Notes: generated by a model not told the origin, from the letters alone. Numbered from the stretch's first letter, positions 1 through 5,283 are shown. The stretch is 6,238 nt of DNA from PVC group bacterium (GCA_003565035.1 PXDP01000135.1:1-6238), one strand, 5' to 3'. Program-made: numbers and translations.

Positions 1-190
1 AAATTAAGCATAGAAGGTTTGTAGTCCATTCATTGATCCAACTCAACATTTTTATTTGATATTCTTAGCATCTATGCCTACAAGGCTTCTTGGCAATGCG
101 ATTATTTACTTATGGAAGTTACTTATTTTTTAATTTTTTGTTTCCATGCGTATCTTTATGACAGTATAAATGCATTATTTTGTCAGGTAA
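1..190. other. AT-rich stretch without a recognisable gene
   Basis: This stretch is dominated by A and T runs (for example around 126-140), in contrast to the GC-rich coding DNA that follows from about 200. I find no open frame with a plausible start and no recognisable protein on either strand. Small features only: a direct repeat of TTACTTAT around 107 and 120, and short self-complementary words such as AATGCATT near 171-178. It could be a long intergenic region, the decayed edge of acquired DNA, or the non-coding flank of a gene to the left of the window. No function is assigned. Confidence 0.5.
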
Positions 191-209
191 TTTAAAGATT
201 CTCCCCCGA

Positions 210-239
210 CATTCGCGGGCCGGCTTTGCCATTCGCGGG
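210..239. repeat. Direct repeat of CATTCGCGGG
   Basis: The ten-base word CATTCGCGGG occurs at 210-219 and again at 230-239, with a GC-rich 10-base spacer. It opens a repeat patch that continues to about 318 and lies just downstream of the waaA stop. It probably belongs with the dispersed repeat at 251-281 rather than acting as a regulatory site. Confidence 0.6.
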
Positions 240-250
240 TTCCCTTCTTC

Positions 251-281
251 TATCCGTGTTCATCTGCGTCCATCCGTGGTT
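251..281 (-). repeat. Probable dispersed 'CACGGATG' type repeat
   Basis: Read on the minus strand this segment consists of phrases such as ACCACGGATGG, ACGCAGATG and AACACGGATAG, a degenerate roughly 10-base periodicity. From memory, nearly the same wording recurs in intergenic DNA of many environmental bacterial genomes (PVC group and others), and it gives rise to spurious predicted proteins. Here it sits about 55 bases beyond the stop codon of waaA, read in the same direction as that gene. Copy number elsewhere in this genome cannot be seen in the window; mechanism and role are unknown. Confidence 0.55.
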
Positions 282-290
282 CCTCTTCTA

Positions 291-318
291 ACCTCTGACC
301 TCTCACCTCTGACCTCTT
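291..318. repeat. Four tandem 7-base units, ACCTCT(G/C/T)
   Basis: Four consecutive heptamers read ACCTCTG, ACCTCTC, ACCTCTG and ACCTCTT. Only the last base of each unit varies. The array is 20 bases from the end of waaA (stop at 338-340) and forms part of the same low-complexity patch as the repeats at 210-281. Confidence 0.85.
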
Positions 319-337
319 CTACCCCCCATCTAATGTT

Positions 338-1672
338 TCAAAGTAACGCCTCAATCTCCCGCAGCGCCATCTGCGTCGCTCCGCGCTTCGACTCCACCAG
401 CCGCGCGGCCCGCTCCCCGAAAGCGCGGCCCGTGTCCGGATCCGCCATCACTTGGGTTACCGCCCGGAGCAGTGCCGCCTCATCCGCCACCTCCCACACC
501 CCGTCCGCTCCCCGCAGATCCGCCATCACCTCCCGGAAATTGTCCATCCCCGGCCCCGTGAACACGCACGCGCCCGCCGCCGCCGCCTCGAGCGGGTTCT
601 GTCCCTCGGCCCGGAACAGACTCTTGCCCACAAACACCATCTCCGCCAAGCCCGTAAAATGACGCAACTCGCCGGTGGTGTTCACCACCAGCACCTCGTC
701 CCTGGACGCAGGACGCTCCCCGTCCGACCACCGAAGCGTCCTCAGACCCACCCCCGCCAAATCCGCCTCCACCTCATCGCAGCGCTCAAAATGACGCGGC
801 ACCAGAATCAGGCGCAATGCCGGGAACCGCTCCCGCAGGGCCAGGTACACCCGCGCCAGCACCGCCTCCTCGCCCGGCCAGGTCGAACTGCCCAGCAGCA
901 CCCGGCTCTCCGGGGTCAGAACCTCCATGCGCAGCAGGGCCTCCCGGCGGACCGCCTCCTCGGCAAAAGCCCGCGGCGGCAAATCATACTTCCCGCTGGT
1001 GAACACCTTCACCCGCTCCGGATCCGCACCCAGTGCCACTGCCCGACGTCCGTCCTCAGCGCTCTGCATACAGAAAAGAGACACCAGCGGATACATCCGC
1101 CGCGTCAGCCAGGGCACCCGCCGCAGGCGGCCGAACGACCGGTCCGAAATCCGCCCGTTCAGCAAAACCACCGGCACCCCGCGCCGATGCAGAGCCCGCA
1201 AAAGATTGGGCCACATCTCCGTCTCCACCAGCACCAGCCCCTCCAACGTCACCGCATCCAGCATCCGCCTGAGCACCCTCGGCGAATCCACCGGTGGATA
1301 CAGCAGCACATCCCGGGAATCCAGTACCGTCTCCGCCAGCGCATGCGCGGTGCTCGTATTCACTGTCAGTAAAAACAACACCTCCGGATGCGCCTCCCGC
1401 CAGGCCTTCATAAACGCCAGCCCCACATGCAGTTCCCCCACACTCACCGAATGAACCCACAGTCTCCGCCCCTCCCCAAGCCGGGCCCTTTCCGCATCCG
1501 ACACCCGGAACACCCGCTGAAAAAAGCCCCGCCGATACCCGCCGCGCCGACGCATCCGCCAAAAAAACTTCGGCAGCATCAGCACGTACACCACATGAAA
1601 CAGCACATTGTAAAAAATCCAGAACACGACAACCCCCCTACCCCCGCCCCCCAAAAAAACAATCCGATTCAC
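338..1672 (-). CDS. waaA: 3-deoxy-D-manno-octulosonic acid (Kdo) transferase
   Basis: WaaA (KdtA) transfers Kdo from CMP-Kdo to lipid A precursor on the cytoplasmic face of the inner membrane, the first sugar step of the lipopolysaccharide core. Numbered from the GTG at 1672 (444 aa), a hydrophobic anchor lies at about 17-39, followed by the N-terminal GT-B domain with HSVSVGE at 74-80; by family knowledge the Glu of this motif is the catalytic base. ETEMWPN (150-156) and NGRISDRS (172-179) are also family hallmarks. The C-terminal domain carries GSSTWPGEE (261-269), VPRHFER (291-297) and GQNPLE (357-362) for CMP-Kdo binding. The true start is probably the in-frame GTG at 1625-1627 (codon 16). 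It has an AGGGGGG Shine-Dalgarno-like run five bases upstream and gives a 429-aa protein beginning right at the membrane anchor, as usual for the family. How many Kdo residues it adds cannot be told. No intrinsic terminator is visible after the stop. Confidence 0.94.
   Translation of the reverse strand: MNRIVFLGGGGRGVVVFWIFYNVLFHVVYVLMLPKFFWRMRRRGGYRRGFFQRVFRVSDAERARLGEGRRLWVHSVSVGELHVGLAFMKAWREAHPEVLFLLTVNTSTAHALAETVLDSRDVLLYPPVDSPRVLRRMLDAVTLEGLVLVETEMWPNLLRALHRRGVPVVLLNGRISDRSFGRLRRVPWLTRRMYPLVSLFCMQSAEDGRRAVALGADPERVKVFTSGKYDLPPRAFAEEAVRREALLRMEVLTPESRVLLGSSTWPGEEAVLARVYLALRERFPALRLILVPRHFERCDEVEADLAGVGLRTLRWSDGERPASRDEVLVVNTTGELRHFTGLAEMVFVGKSLFRAEGQNPLEAAAAGACVFTGPGMDNFREVMADLRGADGVWEVADEAALLRAVTQVMADPDTGRAFGERAARLVESKRGATQMALREIEALL
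1625..1639 (-). promoter_or_regulatory. Likely waaA ribosome binding site and GTG start
   Basis: On the minus strand AGGGGGG (1639-1633) is followed by TTGTC and then GTG (1627-1625). This is a good match to a Shine-Dalgarno site at five-base spacing. The upstream GTG at 1672 has no comparable site and would add 15 residues rich in glycine ahead of the membrane anchor. Confidence 0.6.
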
Positions 1673-1678
1673 AGGCGC

Positions 1679-1692
1679 ATTTCTCTAGAAAT
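1679..1692. repeat. Small palindrome in the waaA/UPF0149 divergent region
   Basis: ATTTCT (1679-1684) and AGAAAT (1687-1692) are perfect 6-base inverted arms around a 2-base centre. It lies between two divergent genes, 28 bases before the plus-strand ATG, so it could be an operator or merely chance in AT-rich DNA. No convincing -35/-10 pair was found on either strand. Confidence 0.35.
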
Positions 1693-1720
1693 TCGGCTTT
1701 TGTTCCGATAAGTTCAAAAT

Positions 1721-2428
1721 ATGGACGCACAATACACCCCCTTGGAACTTCTTCAGGCCCGAACCAGGTTGAAATCAAAACTCCCGCTGCTGCCGGAAGA
1801 AGAGCAGGGTATTTTACATTTATCGTATCCCGCACTGGAAGGCTTCCTCTTCGCACTTCAACTTTCGCCTTTTGAGTTGGATATTGGCATCTGGGGCCCC
1901 TACCTGGAACAATTTATGCCTTCCGACCTCTTGAACTCCCCGACGTTCATTGACGATGTGATCATTATCTATTCGGAGATTCTGGATGCGGTGAACCAAA
2001 ATCAACTGTTCAAAACACACACGCTGACGATTCCCCCGACACTCTGCGGTCAGGATCCGGTCACCCACCCGCTTTACCACTGGACAACAGGATGCCTCAC
2101 CGGGTTTCATCTGGTCGAAATGGAAATGAAGTCTGTCAGAAATCCCTTAAAAAAATCCAAAGCATACCGAAAATTGCGGACGGATTTTCAAAAGTTTGGT
2201 GTCAATATGTTGATGCTTCTCCACATTAAACTGACCGAAAACAACGAAGAACCTTTGCCTTTGAATGGTGCAGAACCTTTGAATGACGTGGAGACGTTGC
2301 TGGAGAACATGGACCTGTTGTTAGATCGACTTATGCAACTGCCGCTAAACGAGTTCTTTACGTTCACGCTTAAAATACTCTCTTTCAAAGGGGATATGAC
2401 TAAAGAAGAACTGGACAGGATTATCTGA
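1721..2428 (+). CDS. UPF0149/YecA-like protein of unknown function
   Basis: A 235-aa soluble protein without signal peptide or membrane segment. Residues 34-48 (LSYPALEGFLFALQL), a conserved-type Trp at 58, an acidic helix with YSEIL at 84-88, and HWTTGCLTGF at 120-129 reproduce the usual pattern of the UPF0149 family (YecA/YgfB type: L-x-G-F-L near the N-terminus, then W-x-x-G-x-x-x-G). No SEC-C zinc-binding tail is present. The C-terminal part from about 140 is basic, then acidic, and ends in a predicted helical region I cannot assign. An in-frame TAA at 1709-1711 makes ATG 1721 the only good start; no Shine-Dalgarno site precedes it. The coding sequence is visibly richer in A and T than its neighbours, which suggests transfer or a different expression class. 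It stands alone between waaA (divergent) and the tRNAs (convergent). The family assignment rests on pattern recognition; that it is a real gene is more certain. Confidence 0.55.
   Translation: MDAQYTPLELLQARTRLKSKLPLLPEEEQGILHLSYPALEGFLFALQLSPFELDIGIWGPYLEQFMPSDLLNSPTFIDDVIIIYSEILDAVNQNQLFKTHTLTIPPTLCGQDPVTHPLYHWTTGCLTGFHLVEMEMKSVRNPLKKSKAYRKLRTDFQKFGVNMLMLLHIKLTENNEEPLPLNGAEPLNDVETLLENMDLLLDRLMQLPLNEFFTFTLKILSFKGDMTKEELDRII
2258..2293 (+). repeat. Two imperfect 18-base tandem units within the UPF0149-like gene
   Basis: Positions 2258-2275 and 2276-2293 are imperfect copies, both starting CCTTTGAATG, and encode PLNGAE then PLNDVE. The word GAACCTTTG also recurs at 2249-2257 and 2273-2281. 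This looks like an in-frame duplication in a linker, so it keeps the reading frame. Confidence 0.7.
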
Positions 2429-2465
2429 ATCACGTTCACACCCTACGGTATGTTTTTGCGTGAAC

Positions 2466-2490
2466 AAAAAAACCCACTCCGAAGAGTGGG
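2466..2490 (-). terminator. Intrinsic terminator of the tRNA Leu-Tyr unit
   Basis: On the minus strand CCCACTC, the tetraloop TTCG and GAGTGGG form a perfect 7-bp hairpin (2490-2473), followed at once by seven T (2472-2466). The closing C-G pair with UUCG makes the especially stable cUUCGg tetraloop. It begins 10 bases after the 3' end of tRNA-Tyr. The plus-strand gene ends 37 bases to the left and does not get a T-tract from this hairpin. Confidence 0.93.
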
Positions 2491-2500
2491 GAAAAGATGG

Positions 2501-2583
2501 TGGTGGGAGGAGGATTCGAACCTCCGAAGACATAAGTCGTCAGATTTACAGTCTGATGCGTTTGACCGCTCCGCAATCCCACC
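2501..2583 (-). tRNA. tRNA-Tyr (anticodon GTA)
   Basis: On the minus strand the acceptor arms GGTGGGA and TCCCACC pair over all seven positions. The D-stem is GCG/CGC, and the anticodon stem TCAGA/TCTGA encloses the loop CTGTAAA with anticodon GTA (2549-2547). A 14-base variable arm marks a class II tRNA, as expected for bacterial tyrosine tRNA. The T-arm is GGAGG-TTCGAAT-CCTCC and the discriminator base is A (2501). The following bases read TCT, so the 3' CCA is not encoded and must be added by tRNA nucleotidyltransferase. It lies 65 bases behind tRNA-Leu and is probably cut from the same transcript. Confidence 0.96.
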
Positions 2584-2648
2584 ACGCTGAAATCGTGATG
2601 TCCGGCGATTTTAAGCACAATTCGCCGAAAAAGTCTAATCAAAAAAGT

Positions 2649-2735
2649 TGGTACCGGAGGTGGGACTCGAACCCACACGCCCTCACGGGCACCGGATTTT
2701 GAGTCCGGCGCGTCTGCCAGTTCCGCCACTCCGGC
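2649..2735 (-). tRNA. tRNA-Leu (anticodon CAA)
   Basis: On the minus strand the acceptor GCCGGAG pairs with CTCCGGT (first pair a G-U wobble), followed by discriminator A and an encoded CCA (2651-2649). The anticodon stem CCGGA/TCCGG encloses CTCAAAA with anticodon CAA (2701-2699), which reads the TTG leucine codon. A long variable arm with paired GCCC/GGGC confirms class II. The T-arm is GTGGG-TTCGAGT-CCCAC. It is the first gene of the Leu-Tyr unit. Confidence 0.97.
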
Positions 2736-2756
2736 ACCGGAGTTGGAAGAGGGATG

Positions 2757-2784
2757 TGATTACGTAAAAAATCCGGAATGGCAA
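2757..2784 (-). promoter_or_regulatory. Weak candidate promoter for the tRNA unit
   Basis: On the minus strand TTGCCA (2784-2779) matches five of six bases of a -35 box. An AT-rich stretch ending near TACGTAAT follows, about 22-30 bases before the tRNA-Leu 5' end. The -10 match and spacing are poor, so this is only a position where a promoter is expected. Confidence 0.22.
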
Positions 2785-2872
2785 TAAAGATTTCCAACAA
2801 AACAATAAACACCCTTCTTCCGCGTTCTTCTCCTTGTGCACGAAGCGCACCCGAATCCACCTCAACCTCACT

Positions 2873-2877
2873 AGGAG
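2873..2877 (+). promoter_or_regulatory. Shine-Dalgarno site of the EF-hand gene
   Basis: AGGAG lies seven bases before the ATG at 2885. This decides the start in favour of ATG 2885 over a TTG at 2834 in the same frame: the first gives a protein that begins directly with a signal peptide. Confidence 0.85.
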
Positions 2878-2884
2878 ACACGCA

Positions 2885-3436
2885 ATGAAGACCTCAGTCC
2901 GTATTCTGCTCACCGGCATCACGCTGGGAAGCCTGACCGCCCTGCCCGCCCTGGCTCAGGGCCAGCCCAACCGGCAAAACCGGCCGGACCGTCCCGAGAG
3001 ACCCAACCGCCCCGACCGCGAGGAAATCCTCCGCCGCTTTGATGCCGACGGGAATGGTGTCCTCTGCGAGGCCGAACGTGCCAACGCCCGCAAAACCATG
3101 CAGGAAGAGCGCATGAAACAACGGGAGATCCGCCGTCAGGAACGCATCGATGCCGGCCTTCCCGTCGGCCCCGGCCGCGAGGAAATCCTCGCCCGCTTTG
3201 ATGCCGACGGAGATGGTGTTCTCAACGAAACAGAACGGGCCACCGCCCGTGAAACCCTCCGCCGGGAACGCCAGGCCCGTCAGACAGAGCGGCGCGATGA
3301 CGCGAAAGCAAACCGCCCCGAAAGACCCGACAGACCTGACCGTCCCGACCGTCCTGACCGCCCCGACCGGCCCGACCGTCCTGACCGCCCCGACCGGCCC
3401 AACCGTCCTGAACGGCCCAACCGGCCGGATCGGTAA
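2885..3436 (+). CDS. Secreted EF-hand protein with Arg-Pro-Asp repeat tail
   Basis: A 183-aa protein. Residues 1-25 form a Sec signal peptide (MKTSVRILL, hydrophobic core, PALA-Q cleavage region). A short Arg-Pro-Asn/Asp/Glu linker (about 29-45) follows, then two similar modules that each begin with REEIL and contain a calcium-type EF-hand loop: DADGNGVLCEAE (53-64) and DADGDGVLNETE (106-117). Ligand positions 1, 3, 5 and 12 are intact in both; loop 1 has an unusual Cys at position 9. The linkers between them are rich in Arg, Gln and Glu and probably helical. The tail (144-183) is thirteen RPx units (eight RPD, the rest RPE/RPN) and a final Arg, likely an extended polyampholyte. Calcium binding outside the cytoplasmic membrane is inferred from the loops; partner and role are unknown. 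The gene stands alone, divergent from the tRNAs and convergent with the thiamine pyrophosphokinase gene. Confidence 0.88.
   Translation: MKTSVRILLTGITLGSLTALPALAQGQPNRQNRPDRPERPNRPDREEILRRFDADGNGVLCEAERANARKTMQEERMKQREIRRQERIDAGLPVGPGREEILARFDADGDGVLNETERATARETLRRERQARQTERRDDAKANRPERPDRPDRPDRPDRPDRPDRPDRPDRPNRPERPNRPDR
3314..3433 (+). repeat. 9-base (RPx) tandem repeat with a 27-base higher-order unit
   Basis: The tail of the EF-hand gene is built of 9-base units coding Arg-Pro-Asp/Glu/Asn. At 3350-3376 and 3377-3403 a set of three units (CGTCCTGAC, CGCCCCGAC, CGGCCCGAC) is repeated with one base changed (the last Asp becomes Asn), and a third partial round starts at 3404. Arg and Pro codons alternate in a fixed order, so the 27-base block was copied recently as a block. 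Confidence 0.9.
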
Positions 3437-3450
3437 AGACTAATTCACCC

Positions 3451-4089
3451 TCACCCCGGGGGGAGGTTTGAACTCTCCCCGGGATGACTCCAGCAGAGAA
3501 ACAGAATGCCGGACGTCACAGACACCTTCAAAGGACCGGTGCAGCGATTGCTTTGCGCCAGCCCCAGACCGGGACCGAGGGCCGCCTGATCAAGATTCCA
3601 GAACAAGCCTTCGGTACAGACGCCATGCACCGGGCCTGCCGGTAAAAGAGAGACCGTCGCCCCTTCATCAAGAACCTGAGTGCATGGGCACGCGGGCGTG
3701 ATGCGCCACAAGGTTTCCCGTTCGCCGGCAAAACAAACCGGGAGAGTCTCCGGGAGTGCGGCCGCAAGCAGCAGATTATTCCAGGTATGGTCCAGCCGTT
3801 CCCCCAGCCCTCCCAGAATTTTCAGAGAACTCATCGCCTCCGGCAGCCTTCTCAACACCTTCTCAAAATCAGTAAAATTCTGGTCTGTATCCTCTTCACA
3901 AACCCAGTCCGCCGGAACCGAAATGCCCGTAAGACTGTCTAAGTCCCCCACGATCCGTTCGGGACAGACCGAAGCGGCAACACAGGCTTTAGCACCGCCG
4001 TCCGCTGCATACACCGCCGTTCCCTGCGCAAGATGCCGCAAGCGGTTAGGCGAAGGGGGCTCACCATTCAGGACGACGGTGACCTTCAT
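3451..4089 (-). CDS. thiN: Thiamine pyrophosphokinase
   Basis: This 212-aa cytoplasmic enzyme transfers pyrophosphate from ATP to thiamine, giving thiamine diphosphate, the cofactor of transketolase and 2-oxo acid dehydrogenases. Family motifs appear in order: DGGAKA (30-35), GDLDS (48-52), DQNFTDFEK (69-77, the family's D-x-x-x-T-D-x-E-K catalytic region) and GGLGERLDHTWNN (93-105). The C-terminal thiamine-binding half shows GLFWNLD (161-167) and SNRCTGPLKVSVTSG (180-194). The length is normal for bacterial members. Its ATG overlaps the galK stop as ATGA, so it is very probably translated by coupling within a galK operon. The last codons run into a strong hairpin (3455-3483), so the C-terminal peptide PGESSNLPPG may be a recent extension rather than conserved protein. 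No thiamine biosynthesis gene or THI-box leader is visible here, which fits salvage of imported thiamine, but the rest of the genome is unseen. Confidence 0.94.
   Translation of the reverse strand: MKVTVVLNGEPPSPNRLRHLAQGTAVYAADGGAKACVAASVCPERIVGDLDSLTGISVPADWVCEEDTDQNFTDFEKVLRRLPEAMSSLKILGGLGERLDHTWNNLLLAAALPETLPVCFAGERETLWRITPACPCTQVLDEGATVSLLPAGPVHGVCTEGLFWNLDQAALGPGLGLAQSNRCTGPLKVSVTSGILFLCWSHPGESSNLPPG
3455..3483. terminator. GC-rich hairpin between convergent genes (possible U-less terminator)
   Basis: CCCGGGGGGAG (3455-3465) pairs over 11 positions (one G-U) with CTCTCCCCGGG (3473-3483) around a 7-base loop. It starts 18 bases after the stop of the EF-hand gene and covers the final codons of the thiamine pyrophosphokinase gene. 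Neither strand has a T-tract behind it, so a normal intrinsic terminator is not shown. It may slow both polymerases or protect both 3' ends. A member of a dispersed repeat family is another possibility. Confidence 0.5.
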
Positions 4090-5228
4090 CCTTGAAGCCG
4101 CCGGGCACCGTCCGTCGCCCCGGTGACATACACTGCGGGTTCAAGCTGCGTGGCCTGCTGATACGCGGCGGCGACCTCCCGCTCGAAGGCCGCGGCGGCC
4201 TCCTCCCGAACCAGGGCCACCGCGCAGCCACCGAAACCGGCGCCGGTCATGCGCGCGCCCAGACAGCCTTCGTGCGCCATGGCCAGATCCACCAGCGTGT
4301 TCAACGCATCGTTACTCACCTCAAAATCATCCCGGAGACTCACGTGGCTTTCCCACATCAGGCGCCCCAGCGTTTCGGAATCATTCATCCGCATGGCATC
4401 CGCCGCCGCAAGGGTGCGCACGTCCTCAGTGATCACATGCCGGGCCCGTTTACGGGTTAATTCAGGCAGGTCCTTTTCCCGGGCGAAAAACCGTTCCGGT
4501 GTCACATCCCGCAGCAACTCCACTCCGAAAAACACGGCCGCCTCCTCACACTGCTGCCGCCGTTCATTGTAGGCGGAATCCACCAAACCACGCCGGGTCG
4601 CTGTGTCCAGAATCACAATTTTCACTCCGGTGGGCAGGGGCACATGCGTTCCCTCCAGCGAACGGCAATCCAGCAGATACGCATGACCCGCCCGGCCGCA
4701 GGCGGAAATCATCTGATCCATAATCCCGCAATTCACGCCCACCCACTTGTTTTCCGACTCCTGGCCAACCAGCGCCATCTCCACCGGGTCCCAGGGAAAC
4801 CCGGACACTTCACTAAACGCCTTCGCCGCCGCCAATTCCAGTGCCGCCGAACTCGACAGCCCCGACCCGCGCGGCACATTCCCCAGCATCGCCCCGTCCC
4901 AGCCCTGCAGCGTGTGCCCCCGTTTCTGCAGCGCATGGGCCACCCCCTTAATGTACTCACACCAATGCGGCTTCAGGTACTCAAAACCGTCCAAATTGAA
5001 GTGCGCGGTCTGCCCGAAATCACAGGACACCAGATGCACCTCCTGATCCGGACGATACCGCACCGCCATCCACATCGCCCGCTCAATCGCCATGGGCAGC
5101 ACAAAGCCCCCGTTGTAATCCACATGCTCGCCAATCAGGTTCACCCGCCCGGGAGCACAGACCACAATATCAGGTTCGGCACCATAATGGTCCCGAAACG
5201 CGGAAACGACATCATTCGATAAGTTCAT
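4086..5228 (-). CDS. galK: Galactokinase
   Basis: GalK phosphorylates alpha-D-galactose with ATP to galactose 1-phosphate, the first committed step of the Leloir pathway in the cytoplasm. The 380-aa protein is full length for the GHMP kinase family. The galactokinase signature PGRVNLIGEHVDYNGG covers 26-41; by homology R28 is the catalytic-site Arg, and E34, H35 and D37 contact galactose. The ATP loop PRGSGLSSSAA lies at 119-129, GIMDQ at 168-172 supplies the catalytic Asp (D171), and the third GHMP motif MTGAGFGGC is at 327-335. No key residue is missing. A GGGG run (5236-5233) four bases before the ATG is a weak, rather close ribosome site. The stop overlaps the next start (ATGA) of the thiamine pyrophosphokinase gene. 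No galT, galE or galM lies in the window. The divergent transporter gene and the palindrome at 5254-5283 suggest shared control. Confidence 0.97.
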   Translation of the reverse strand: MNLSNDVVSAFRDHYGAEPDIVVCAPGRVNLIGEHVDYNGGFVLPMAIERAMWMAVRYRPDQEVHLVSCDFGQTAHFNLDGFEYLKPHWCEYIKGVAHALQKRGHTLQGWDGAMLGNVPRGSGLSSSAALELAAAKAFSEVSGFPWDPVEMALVGQESENKWVGVNCGIMDQMISACGRAGHAYLLDCRSLEGTHVPLPTGVKIVILDTATRRGLVDSAYNERRQQCEEAAVFFGVELLRDVTPERFFAREKDLPELTRKRARHVITEDVRTLAAADAMRMNDSETLGRLMWESHVSLRDDFEVSNDALNTLVDLAMAHEGCLGARMTGAGFGGCAVALVREEAAAAFEREVAAAYQQATQLEPAVYVTGATDGARRLQG

Positions 5229-5253
5229 GGATCCCCGTATGTCAAAAACAGAC

Positions 5254-5283
5254 CGAAATGCAATCGAATCTCATTGCATTTCG
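5254..5283. promoter_or_regulatory. Perfect inverted repeat, candidate operator for galK and the transporter
   Basis: CGAAATGCAAT (5254-5264) and ATTGCATTTCG (5273-5283) are perfect 11-base inverted arms around the 8-base centre CGAATCTC. Arm midpoints are 19 bases apart, about two helical turns, as expected for a dimeric regulator gripping one face of DNA. It is 26 bases upstream of the galK start and 54 bases upstream of the transporter GTG. No T-tract follows, so a terminator is unlikely. The regulator itself is not in the window. Confidence 0.65.

Noticed and set aside
180..662. Plus-strand open frame of 160 codons starting in the repeat patch
   Set aside because: Its first part translates the repeats at 210-318 and the rest is antisense to waaA; the start is a TTG without a ribosome site.
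452..1372. Long plus-strand open frame (306 codons) opposite waaA, rich in His, Pro, Arg and Gln
   Set aside because: It is the antisense of a clearly recognised gene; its composition is that of a GC-rich shadow frame and no domain is recognisable.
2434..2465. GTTCAC/GTGAAC inverted repeat after the UPF0149-like gene
   Set aside because: Arms are only six bases with a 20-base loop and there is no T-tract on the plus strand; too weak to call a terminator.
2436..2729. Minus-strand frame beginning MAELADAPDSKSG
   Set aside because: This is the well-known false protein produced by translating a tRNA-Leu gene; the region is two tRNAs and a terminator.
3314..3433. Regular repeat array considered as CRISPR-like
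   Set aside because: Units are 9 bases, contiguous, without spacers, and in frame with a secreted protein; it is a coding tandem repeat.
3150..3443. Plus-strand frame of 97 codons ending in Pro-Thr-rich repeats
   Set aside because: It is an alternative frame of the 9-base repeat in the EF-hand gene; the frame with signal peptide and EF-hand loops is the real one.
4644..5222. Plus-strand open frame of 192 codons opposite galK
   Set aside because: Antisense shadow of galactokinase with no recognisable domain and a His/Arg/Pro-rich composition.
5239..5248. TTGACA-like -35 box on the minus strand before galK
   Set aside because: It lies so close to the ATG that its -10 partner would fall in coding sequence, and the best candidate there matches only three of six bases.
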